DNA from: Nitrosospira multiformis
GTDB lineage: Bacteria > Pseudomonadota > Gammaproteobacteria > Burkholderiales > Nitrosomonadaceae
Length of the DNA: 64,000 bases
Direction: 5' to 3'
NCBI RefSeq assembly: GCF_003050865.1
Contig: NZ_QAOK01000005.1
Span: 84,726-148,725, forward strand
In this document: positions 30,045 through 38,160 of the stretch, in pieces
How positions within the stretch are numbered: the stretch's first letter is position 1
Layout: each line of letters opens with the position of its first letter
Notes under the pieces: model-generated
The model's input: the letters and a program-made list of their open reading frames with translations, nothing else
What the model was told of the DNA's origin: nothing
The model's database searches: none
Made by a program: the position numbers and the translations under genes

Positions 30045-33000
30045 TTACTGCTTGGCGCAAACGCTATCGCTCATTGACAGGCGGTAGCCATCCATGAGCA
30101 CTTTGGATGCGCCCTCGAGCGGCAAAGGCCGGGAAAAATAGTAGCCCTGCATTTCGTCGCATCCGTGTCTTATCAGAAAATCCAGTTGCGCCCTTGTTTC
30201 AACGCCCTCAGCCACTACTTTCAGCCCGAGGCTGTGCGCGAGCTTGATCATGGCTATGGTAATGGTTGCGTCGTCGGGATCCGTCGTGACATCGCGGATG
30301 AAGGCGCGGTCGATCTTGAGTACATCCAGAGGGAAGCGCTTGAGATAGGCAAGACTGGAATAGCCGGTACCAAAATCGTCCATTGATATCTGGACACCGA
30401 AGGCTTTCAGATTCTGCAAGGCGTTGGCGGCCATCTCGGCCTCCTTCATCAATACCGACTCCGTAAGCTCGAATTCCAGCAGACGCGGATCGATGTTCGT
30501 AGCCTTCAACGTTTCCCCGATAATGCTATCCAGATCCTGTTGCTGAAACTGCCGCGCTGACAGATTGATCGAGATGGGATGCAGCACCAGCCCTTGGCCC
30601 TGCCATTCCCTGATCTGCTCACAAACCGTTTTCACCACCCACTCGCCTACCGATACGATCAACCCCGTATCCTCGAGAACGGAAATGAACTGCAGTGGAG
30701 GCACTAGCCCACGTGCGGGGTGCTGCCAGCGCAGCAGTGCCTCAAAACCGGTAATCTCTCCGTTGATCAGGCTTGCTTTGGGTTGGTAGTGAAGCACGAA
30801 CTCGCGCCTTGCCAGAGCGCCGCGAAGTTGCGTTTCGATTTTCAGGCGAGCCACCGCGCGCTCATTCATCTGCGGAAGGTAAAACTGATAAATCGCGGGT
30901 CCCTGCTCCTTTGCCTGGAACATCGCTGTGTCCGCATTTCTGAGCAGACTGTCTGCGTCGGTACCATCGCCGGGATAGATGCTGATCCCAAGGCTTGCAG
31001 AGACGTAGATCTCCTGTGTTTTCAGCTCGAAGGGTACCTGGAGCGCCGAAATAACCTTCTCTGCAATTAAGGTTGCATCTTCAGCCTGTACGAGATCAGA
31101 CAGAATGAAAGCAAATTCATCTCCTCCAAGACGGGCAACCGTGTCGCATGAACGCACACACCGCTGCAGTCTTTTTGCGACATGGATCAGCAGTTCGTCA
31201 CCGGTAGAATGGCCCATTGTGTCGTTGACGATCTTGAACCGGTCGAGATCCGCAAATACCACGCCGACCCGGCGACGGTTGCGATGGGCATATTCCATCG
31301 CCTGTCGGAGACGATCAAGAAAAAGATTTCGATTAGGCAGTTCCGTCAGAGGATCAAACTGGGCCAGGTAGGTGAGGCGCTCCTCCGTTGTCTTGCGATC
31401 GATTGCGGTTGCGAGAATATTCGCGAGACTCTGCAGAAAATTGATACTGCTGGACGTGAAGCGCTGCGGATCGCGCGAATAGGCTCCAAGGATCCCGTAA
31501 GGTCCCCCCGCCCCCGATATAAGCACATCTGCACAACTGCGTATATTATGGCTCTTCAGGATACTGGAAGGTTTGAAGCGGGTTTCTGTCTGGAAGTCCT
31601 CCACAATGACGGATTGATGGCTCGCGAGTACAAAGCGATTTTGGCTGTTCTCGTATGTAAATGATATCTGCCTTCCAATCCAGTCTTTCTGCCAGCCGAT
31701 CCTGGATTTAAGAACAAAAGAACGGAAATCCGGTGCAAGCTGGAGCGCCTTGCAGAACTCGACATTGAGACCTTGAGAAGCAATCACCGCTGCCTGGCTC
31801 CACAATAGGGCAAGATTTCCGCTGGCAAGCGCCTGTTGCCCGAACGCGGCAATGAGCCCCTGCTGCATGGCATGCTCCTGGATTGCAAAGGCAGTTTGCT
31901 TGCGTTTGGTAATGTCGATGGCAGTGCCCACTATTCTCAGTTCATCCGGATTGGTGCTCCATTTCAATGCCTTCGCAATATGCAGATGGCGCACTGGCTT
32001 GTGTTCGCGCAGAATCCGGAAATCGAGTTGAACGCGTCCGTCCTCGGCGCTGACCCGTTCCAGATGCGCCTCCTGCTGGGGCAGATCGTCCGGATGGGTA
32101 TAGGATTTCCATATGTCATACGTGATGCGACTCCCGGAAGTAATCCCGTAGATCTCGTACATCCGGTCATTCCAGATCATTTCATTGGTCGCAGTGTTCC
32201 ACTCCCAGATACCGATGGCGGCTGCTTCCGTGGCAAGAGCAAGTCGTGTTCTCTCTTCCAGCAAAACCCGCTCCCTTCTGTTCGACTCTGCCCGCAGCCA
32301 GACATTTTCTATGACAGTCGGCAACCGCTGGAGGTAGCCTGCGGTCTTCACAACGTAATCGGCAGCACCCAGTTTCAGTGACTGCCTGGCGATCTCCTCG
32401 TCCTCGCTTCCGATAAAGAGAATGATGGGCAGATCAAGCCCCCGTACCTGGCAAAGCTCCTTCAGAACGTCCGTCGCGGATGCCCCCGGCAAGCGATAAT
32501 CGAGCAGCAACACGTCAACGTCGGTTTCTCTATTCTGTCCAGCAAGATAGGAAAAAACCTCCTCAGCTGACTGAACAGACTCGATTCGAAGGTGCGGTGC
32601 AGTGGAAGCCAGTGCCTGTTTGGTCGTTTCGGCATCATGCGGATTGGGCTCAACGTATAAAACCTGGAGTACTGTAGCGCGGCGGTAAGTTTCTGTCTGG
32701 AACTTATCGAGCGTCGCACGAAGCACGAGCCCAAGAGTTTCGAGAAAGCGCCCATGCTTTATGACGTAATCGTCAGCCCCGGCTCGAAGTAATGAGAGGA
32801 TGGCTTCTTCCCTGCTGGAACCCGTAAGAACCACGACTGGAAGCGGTAGATGTCGTCTGCGAATCTGAGCCAGCAACGTTTCACCACTCCCATCCGGAAG
32901 GTTGAGGTCCGTCAGGACAATATCATAGCGAGCAGGAGCACCCGGCTCCGGCCTGGCGATCGCCGGGATTCCGAGGCTGGTTCCATAGAGATCGTGGAAT

Positions 33001-33131
33001 CTTTCCACGCGGTGCAAAGCTTCTGCCAGTGAGCTGACGATATCGAGCTGGATGTCAGGCGCGCGTTTTTTCAGTTCCAATCGCACCAGATCGGCATCCA
33101 GCGCATTATCCTCAAGGTAGAGAACTCTCAT
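30045..33131 (-). CDS. REC-REC-PAS-GAF-GGDEF-EAL signalling protein
   Basis: This 1028-residue cytoplasmic protein has two N-terminal receiver domains (about 1-140 and 158-275, phospho-acceptors in LTDLNLPDGSG and LLLDYRLPGAS). PAS (about 300-415) and GAF (about 425-575) domains follow, then a GGDEF domain with intact RLGGDEFAF and an inhibitory RxxD (RSCD) five residues before it, and a full EAL domain (GFEALLRWQHP). It could make and degrade c-di-GMP. Receivers at the N-terminus fit regulation by the histidine kinase encoded upstream on the same strand. Both output motifs look active, so the net direction is not predictable. Confidence 0.93.
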   Translation of the reverse strand: MRVLYLEDNALDADLVRLELKKRAPDIQLDIVSSLAEALHRVERFHDLYGTSLGIPAIARPEPGAPARYDIVLTDLNLPDGSGETLLAQIRRRHLPLPVVVLTGSSREEAILSLLRAGADDYVIKHGRFLETLGLVLRATLDKFQTETYRRATVLQVLYVEPNPHDAETTKQALASTAPHLRIESVQSAEEVFSYLAGQNRETDVDVLLLDYRLPGASATDVLKELCQVRGLDLPIILFIGSEDEEIARQSLKLGAADYVVKTAGYLQRLPTVIENVWLRAESNRRERVLLEERTRLALATEAAAIGIWEWNTATNEMIWNDRMYEIYGITSGSRITYDIWKSYTHPDDLPQQEAHLERVSAEDGRVQLDFRILREHKPVRHLHIAKALKWSTNPDELRIVGTAIDITKRKQTAFAIQEHAMQQGLIAAFGQQALASGNLALLWSQAAVIASQGLNVEFCKALQLAPDFRSFVLKSRIGWQKDWIGRQISFTYENSQNRFVLASHQSVIVEDFQTETRFKPSSILKSHNIRSCADVLISGAGGPYGILGAYSRDPQRFTSSSINFLQSLANILATAIDRKTTEERLTYLAQFDPLTELPNRNLFLDRLRQAMEYAHRNRRRVGVVFADLDRFKIVNDTMGHSTGDELLIHVAKRLQRCVRSCDTVARLGGDEFAFILSDLVQAEDATLIAEKVISALQVPFELKTQEIYVSASLGISIYPGDGTDADSLLRNADTAMFQAKEQGPAIYQFYLPQMNERAVARLKIETQLRGALARREFVLHYQPKASLINGEITGFEALLRWQHPARGLVPPLQFISVLEDTGLIVSVGEWVVKTVCEQIREWQGQGLVLHPISINLSARQFQQQDLDSIIGETLKATNIDPRLLEFELTESVLMKEAEMAANALQNLKAFGVQISMDDFGTGYSSLAYLKRFPLDVLKIDRAFIRDVTTDPDDATITIAMIKLAHSLGLKVVAEGVETRAQLDFLIRHGCDEMQGYYFSRPLPLEGASKVLMDGYRLSMSDSVCAKQ

Positions 33132-33262
33132 CGGAAAGCCTTTGAATAATCTCCCCGAGGCTCGGAAAAAGCCCGTGCAGACTTCGGTCCCCTATCGTAT
33201 CCTCGCACCCTCCGGGATATTGCCCGAGTCCTGCGCGACCTCGCATCCTGCATGAAACTCAT

Positions 33263-33703
33263 TCAGAAACCTCTAATCCTTGCAAGACAATGGGTATTGA
33301 GAACAGTCCAGTAGAGCTCAATCTGGCGGGCCACGTCGATGAATTTCTCGAAATCCACCGGCTTTACGATGTAGGAATTCGCGCCGAGCAGATAGGCTTC
33401 ATGAACGTCGACATCTTCGGAGGAAGACGTAAGCACTACGACCGGAACAGTTCCAAGCATGGAATGCTCCCGTATGGTTCGCAGGACTTCCAGTCCGCTT
33501 ACTTTGGGCAGTTTGAGGTCTAGCAGTACAACCGAAGGCGGGAGGTCACTCGTTCTCCAGCTCGAAAAAAAATCAAGCGCTTCCTGACCATCCCGCAGCA
33601 CTTCGAGTGGATTGGTCAGGTTGTGCCGTACAAAAGCACGCCGGGTGAGATCGACATCCATCGGATTGTCTTCAATAAGCAGAATCGGCAACGCAGTGTT
33701 CAT
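33263..33703 (-). CDS. Single-domain response regulator (Rcp1-like)
   Basis: This 146-residue receiver domain has no output domain. The acidic pair is in LIEDNPMDVD, the phospho-acceptor Asp in VVLLDLKLPKVSG, and the conserved Lys in IVKPVDFEKF. This type partners with PAS/phytochrome-like kinases. The start is the ATG at 33703, ten bases after the end of the kinase gene; a 32-residue in-frame extension is not supported. It likely passes phosphate between the kinase and the GGDEF-EAL protein. Confidence 0.9.
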   Translation of the reverse strand: MNTALPILLIEDNPMDVDLTRRAFVRHNLTNPLEVLRDGQEALDFFSSWRTSDLPPSVVLLDLKLPKVSGLEVLRTIREHSMLGTVPVVVLTSSSEDVDVHEAYLLGANSYIVKPVDFEKFIDVARQIELYWTVLNTHCLARIRGF

Positions 33704-33713
33704 GAAAGCACAC

Positions 33714-35732
33714 CTATAAGTCCTGTTCTTGCAACTGCTCGAATGGCCCTGGCGCAGGGCCAGACAGTGGCAGTTGCAGGTAAAAGACAGCACCGGCACC
33801 TACCTGGCTTTCCGCCCACACACGTCCTCCCATACGCTCCATTGCTTTTTGCACCATTGCAAGCCCGATGCCTGTCCCCGGATATTCTTCGGCCCGTTGC
33901 AAGCGCTGGAATATCTCAAAAATTTTGCCGTAAAAACGCATATCGAATCCGATGCCGTTGTCGCGCACGCAAAGAATGCAATTGCTATCCGAAGTCCAGG
34001 CGCGGATTTCGATGACAGGCTCCGGAGCGTGCATGGAGAACTTGAGGGCGTTATCGACCAGGTTACGTAGAGCGATTGCAAGACCATCGGGATCAGCGCG
34101 AACGTGGAAATCATCCACACTGACAATGAGGCGCACGTTTTGCAGACTATCCTCGAACTGGGCCAACACCTTTGATACGAAGGCGGGAAGCCTGATGACA
34201 GTCGAAGACAGTTTTCTACGCTCGAGTTTTGAGTAGGAGAGCAGATCTTCGATTAAATCCGTCATATGCGTGGTGGCTGAACGGACATTTGTCAGGAAAC
34301 TGCGACCTTCCTCGTCGAAGCGTTCGTAGTAGTTTTCCAGCAGCAGTCTGCTGTACCCGGCTATGCCGCGCAGGGGCGCTCTCAGATCATGAGATACCGA
34401 ATAACAGAAATTTTCAAGTTCCTTGCTCTTGGCAAGAAGCTGGGCGGTACGCTCATTCACCTTGTATTCAAGATTAACCTTCGCATCACGCAGGGCTTCT
34501 TCAGCCTGTTTGCGCTCGGTGATATCCTTGATGGTAAGAAACGCCAGTCCTTTACTGTTCTCGTAGTGCAAAACCGTTCCAGAATAACTGAAGATTCTCA
34601 ACCACTCTTTATCCAGACGCCTGATGCGCAGTTCCAGATCATGCAGGTGCTCGCCCCGGAGAATGCGCGGCAAGGGCCATTGATCAACAGGCACGACGTT
34701 GCCCTCGGTGGTCGACAACTCATAAAAGCGGGCAAAACTATGAAGGTTGCCTAAGATCTCTTCCGCACTGTCGACCTCATGCATTCGCAAAGCGGCGGGA
34801 TTCCAGTGGAGGAGATTACGATTGAAATCGGAGATGACAAGCCCCTCGGTCATATGCTCCATCACCACCTGAAGCCGCTTTTCTGTCTCACGCTGCGCCT
34901 CTTCCCAGAGTCTCTGATCATGGACATCGGTATTGGTCCCGAACCACTGCACAACCTGACCTTCCTCGTTTCTTAACGGCTCGGCGCGGGTCAGAAATAC
35001 CCGGAGCTTCCCGTCCGCGCCGCGCAGTGGAATTTCCATATCGAGCGGCTGCTCGGCAGCAGTAGCCTCATTCCAACGTTTTGTTACCTCCGGCAGCAGC
35101 TCGGGATCGTGGACCTTTTGCCAGCCCCAGCCCATCATCTCTTCGGGAGTAGTTCCGGTATAGTCATACCAGCGCTGGTTGTACCAGGACCTGGATCCAT
35201 CCGTCTCCGCTATCCATGCAAGCTGCGGGAGGGTATTGATCATTGTCCGGAATCCCGCCTCATTTGCACGCAACTTGGCCTCGGCGCGGCGGCGGGCGCT
35301 GAGATCGAACGCCATCGCAAGAAATTGCACTTGCTCAGGCCGCGGGGACAACTCCAGGTGAACCTCGACCGGGTAATGCGTACCATCCGCACGCAGATGT
35401 GTCGCCTCGAAAACCAGGATTTCTTTCTCACCCTTCACGAGTGGATCAATCAGAGCGCGGAACGATGCCTCGTCAAACTCCCGTTCGACTTCCAGCAGCG
35501 TCATTTTTTGCAGTGAATCCATGCTGTAGCCAAGATTGCGCCGGGCTCCCCGGCTGGCATACTCGAAATGCAGCGTCTGAGCATTCAGCAGATAAATTTC
35601 GTTCAGACTCTGCTCGAGAATTTCTGCAATCGGGGTACGGACATTCTCCACAGTGGCAAGACGGGTCATATCGCGAGCGTTCTCAGAAGCGAACGCAACA
35701 CTCCCTGTGTAGTTTTGGTTTAGGGATATCAT
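33714..35732 (-). CDS. Cytoplasmic PAS-domain sensor histidine kinase
   Basis: This 672-residue protein has three PAS domains (about 25-150, 160-285, 300-420), a HisKA domain with SVSHDLRAPLRGIAGYS, and a HATPase domain with N-box LRNLVDNALKFS, DNGIGFDMRF and TGIGLAMVQKAMERMGG. No transmembrane helix is visible, so it should sense a cytoplasmic signal, perhaps redox state or a small ligand bound in a PAS pocket. The layout resembles phytochrome-type kinases without a chromophore GAF domain. It is first in a three-gene signalling operon with the response regulator and the c-di-GMP protein. Confidence 0.93.
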   Translation of the reverse strand: MISLNQNYTGSVAFASENARDMTRLATVENVRTPIAEILEQSLNEIYLLNAQTLHFEYASRGARRNLGYSMDSLQKMTLLEVEREFDEASFRALIDPLVKGEKEILVFEATHLRADGTHYPVEVHLELSPRPEQVQFLAMAFDLSARRRAEAKLRANEAGFRTMINTLPQLAWIAETDGSRSWYNQRWYDYTGTTPEEMMGWGWQKVHDPELLPEVTKRWNEATAAEQPLDMEIPLRGADGKLRVFLTRAEPLRNEEGQVVQWFGTNTDVHDQRLWEEAQRETEKRLQVVMEHMTEGLVISDFNRNLLHWNPAALRMHEVDSAEEILGNLHSFARFYELSTTEGNVVPVDQWPLPRILRGEHLHDLELRIRRLDKEWLRIFSYSGTVLHYENSKGLAFLTIKDITERKQAEEALRDAKVNLEYKVNERTAQLLAKSKELENFCYSVSHDLRAPLRGIAGYSRLLLENYYERFDEEGRSFLTNVRSATTHMTDLIEDLLSYSKLERRKLSSTVIRLPAFVSKVLAQFEDSLQNVRLIVSVDDFHVRADPDGLAIALRNLVDNALKFSMHAPEPVIEIRAWTSDSNCILCVRDNGIGFDMRFYGKIFEIFQRLQRAEEYPGTGIGLAMVQKAMERMGGRVWAESQVGAGAVFYLQLPLSGPAPGPFEQLQEQDL

Positions 35733-36132
35733 TACGGAAAAACCTGATGCTCTTTTGCAAGAACGATTCGACTCGGAAAAAACTCGGAAAAAACAGAGCT
35801 ATGAAACCCTAAAACGGGCTGGATGAATAGCTGTAAGATTTTACAGGTTGGCAGGATGAAAATTAGGCTTGAGTGTTTTTGAGTGTTTGACCGAAACCTT
35901 CCCGCAGACCGAAAGGGACAGAACGAAAACAGCCTGATCTGTAAATTTCCCCTATTCTTGGGGAGGGGAGCGCGTCTCTTAAAGCCATACCACCCCTGTC
36001 TCACCGCGTCATAAACTTGTGTTTGGCGGATGGAAAGCGTTCTTTCCAGCTGCAGGAAATTGCAAGGGCTGAAGAAACAGTTGTCGACAATTTAATCAAC
36101 ATGGGACTTATCATCCCCGCTCGGAGATAAAT
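35733..36132. other. Divergent intergenic region kinase/exbB
   Basis: These 400 bp contain two tandem copies of ACTCGGAAAAA (35771-35792) and two of TTGAGTGTTT (35869-35888). There is also a perfect inverted repeat CTGTAA-GATT-TTACAG (35831-35846). One or more may be regulatory for the divergent genes; no known factor is implied. No gene is supported. Confidence 0.5.
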
Positions 36133-36780
36133 ATGCAGGAACTGAATGCAACCTGGACCGCGCTGAAACTCGGCGGTTTTACCGTTGTGCCGCTGTCTTT
36201 GCTGGCGGTGATCGCATTGGCGATCATGCTTGAAAAGGCCTTCATCTATTGGAAGTTTGCCCGCCTGTCTCACGACCTGCTGAACCTGGTTGAGACTTAC
36301 GGCTTTGCATGGGCCGATCTGGAAAAAATACTCTCCGGATTGGATGATCGCCACTATTACAAGCGCTTCTTCGAGGTCGTAATCAGTAACAGACATCATC
36401 CGTCCTGGTGGACAGAGTCGCGCGCGGCAGACGAAGCCCAGTTAATCGAGACATCGCTGGGACGCCGGTTGTGGGTGCTGGAAACGATCGTCACCGCCGC
36501 GCCTCTGCTCGGGCTTGTTGGAACGGTTATCGGCATGATGCGCGCCTTCCAGGTCATTGGCGGCGAAGGGGTGGTCAACCCCACTGCCGTGACGGGAGGA
36601 GTAGCCGAAGCGCTTATCGCCACCGTCGTCGGCCTCCTGATTGCGCTGATTGCGCTCTTCGGCTTCAATTACTTCTCCCGCCTTCAATCTCAAACGATGG
36701 ATGAGATGGAACGGCTGGGCACGCGCCTCATCGATCATATTCGCCTGGATCAGGAGGAGAGCAGTCATGAAGCGGCGTAA
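36133..36780 (+). CDS. exbB: ExbB/TolQ/MotA-family proton channel protein
   Basis: This 215-residue protein has one N-terminal transmembrane helix (FTVVPLSLLAVIALAIML) and two more in the C-terminal half (PLLGLVGTVIGMMRAFQVIG and LIATVVGLLIALIALFGFN). These form the MotA/TolQ/ExbB signature. ExbB with ExbD converts proton motive force into mechanical energy for a TonB partner in the inner membrane. The gene overlaps exbD by 14 bp. Assignment to the TonB rather than Tol system rests on the TonB-like gene downstream and the lack of tolA, tolB or pal. Confidence 0.88.
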   Translation: MQELNATWTALKLGGFTVVPLSLLAVIALAIMLEKAFIYWKFARLSHDLLNLVETYGFAWADLEKILSGLDDRHYYKRFFEVVISNRHHPSWWTESRAADEAQLIETSLGRRLWVLETIVTAAPLLGLVGTVIGMMRAFQVIGGEGVVNPTAVTGGVAEALIATVVGLLIALIALFGFNYFSRLQSQTMDEMERLGTRLIDHIRLDQEESSHEAA

Positions 36781-37168
36781 ATCCAGGGAGTACCGCAGGG
36801 GGCGCATCGAAATCATCCCGATGATCGATGTGATGTTTTTCCTGCTTGCCACATTCATGCTATCGTCATTATCGATGCAGAACCTCGATTCCCTGCAGGT
36901 GAATCTGCCGCAAGGCGAGGCCGAGAAACTCAGCGCAAAAACGCCGGTTACATTGACCTTGACGAGGGACAGCAAAATCTTTGTCAACCGCACGCCCGTG
37001 ACTCTGGAAACGCTGGGTGACACCCTCAAACCACTGCTGCGCGATTCCGAACAGAAAGTGGTGGTATCGGCAGACAGCGACGCACCGCAAGGAATTGTCG
37101 TGCAGGCGATGCTGCGTGCCCGTAGTGCGGGTGCACAGCACTTCCTGATCGCCGTCAAACACGAGTAA
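36767..37168 (+). CDS. exbD: ExbD/TolR-family protein
   Basis: This 133-residue protein has a basic cytoplasmic start, then a single helix with the essential acidic residue (IIPMIDVMFFLLATFML), and a periplasmic domain ending in a helix-strand unit. The Asp in PMID is the conserved proton-carrying residue of ExbD/TolR. AGGAGGAG just upstream gives a good start, overlapping exbB. It should act with the adjacent ExbB. Confidence 0.9.
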   Translation: MKRRKSREYRRGRIEIIPMIDVMFFLLATFMLSSLSMQNLDSLQVNLPQGEAEKLSAKTPVTLTLTRDSKIFVNRTPVTLETLGDTLKPLLRDSEQKVVVSADSDAPQGIVVQAMLRARSAGAQHFLIAVKHE

Positions 37169-37177
37169 TCCCGAACG

Positions 37178-38038
37178 ATGAAGGCCCGATCGAGGGAAAT
37201 CCCCATCTGGTGGCCCCTGCCGCTGGCGTCTGTCCTCTGGGTGCTCATCATCTGGGCGTTCGGGTTCTTTCTCACCGCGCCCGAGGTGGAGATCAAGGGA
37301 CCTCCTGCGATCGAAGCCAGCTTCGTGGAACTCGCCGAAGAGACACCGGAACAGAAGGCACCGCCGCCCGCCCCTCCCAGTCCCAGGATACCTCCTGCAC
37401 CCAAGCCTCCCTCCAAGCGTCAGCCCCAATCGCGACTGGGAGAAGGAGGAACCAAGCCGCTGAAACCCAAACGGGAAAAAGCAATGGAAAACCGTGAGGG
37501 CAGCAAGGAACGCACGCCGGTTCAGAAAAATGTTCCGCAGGCTTCTCCAGAGACTGAACGCCCGAAAGATCTGCTGGCGTATATGAACGAGGCGCGGGAG
37601 CGGCGCCGGGCAAGCGGAATTTTCGAGGATGAACCCGTTGAACCTGAGGCGATCGAACGCGAGCCTTCCGAAGAAGAACTGCGCATGGCCAATGTGATGC
37701 GTAATCTCAAGGAGCCCGGCGCAAGTGGGATATTCCAGATCATCAGGATGGGGCCGCGAACGGCACAGTTTCTGTTTCGTGCCTGGAAGAAGGATAGCAG
37801 CGTTCCCCGCCGGGAGGTGGTGGAAGTCGATGCGGGGCCGGGTGGCGATATTCAACGGGCCATCGTTCGAAAAATGATCGAGCTGATCCGGCAATACCAC
37901 AAAGGGGATTTCAACTGGGAATCCTATCGTCTCGACCGTGTGGTCGTCCTCTCCGCTCGACCCGAAGACAGCAAGGGCCTGGAGGATTTCCTGATACGCG
38001 AGTTTTTTGGAGAGGAGGCTGCGCCGCGAGGGCGATGA
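37178..38038 (+). CDS. TonB-like energy transducer with atypical C-terminus
   Basis: This 286-residue protein has one N-terminal membrane helix (PLPLASVLWVLIIWAFGFFL, 14-33). A proline-rich stretch (APPPAPPSPRIPPAPKPPSK, about 60-80) and a Lys/Glu-rich linker follow, then a globular C-terminal region from about 175. TonB/TolA proteins share this order and their genes follow exbBD. However, I do not see the usual TonB C-terminal pattern; this end reads FRAWKKDSSVPRREVVEVD and later FNWESYRLDRVVVLSARP. The receptor or substrate is therefore unknown. It is nine bases after exbD. Confidence 0.65.
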   Translation: MKARSREIPIWWPLPLASVLWVLIIWAFGFFLTAPEVEIKGPPAIEASFVELAEETPEQKAPPPAPPSPRIPPAPKPPSKRQPQSRLGEGGTKPLKPKREKAMENREGSKERTPVQKNVPQASPETERPKDLLAYMNEARERRRASGIFEDEPVEPEAIEREPSEEELRMANVMRNLKEPGASGIFQIIRMGPRTAQFLFRAWKKDSSVPRREVVEVDAGPGGDIQRAIVRKMIELIRQYHKGDFNWESYRLDRVVVLSARPEDSKGLEDFLIREFFGEEAAPRGR

Positions 38039-38160
38039 AGATCGCCTGCCTGACGGCGAAGCTGTCCGCTATCCCATGTACTATATTAAGATGGAAGCAA
38101 ATGGCGGGCGAAGCCCGTCCTACACCGGTGATATCGGGCGATCGGCGGAACGGCGTTGTC

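Noticed and set aside
38100..38140. Terminator for the tonB-like gene
   Set aside because: GGCGGGCGAAGCCCGTCC can form a hairpin but has no T-tract, so I did not list it as a terminator.
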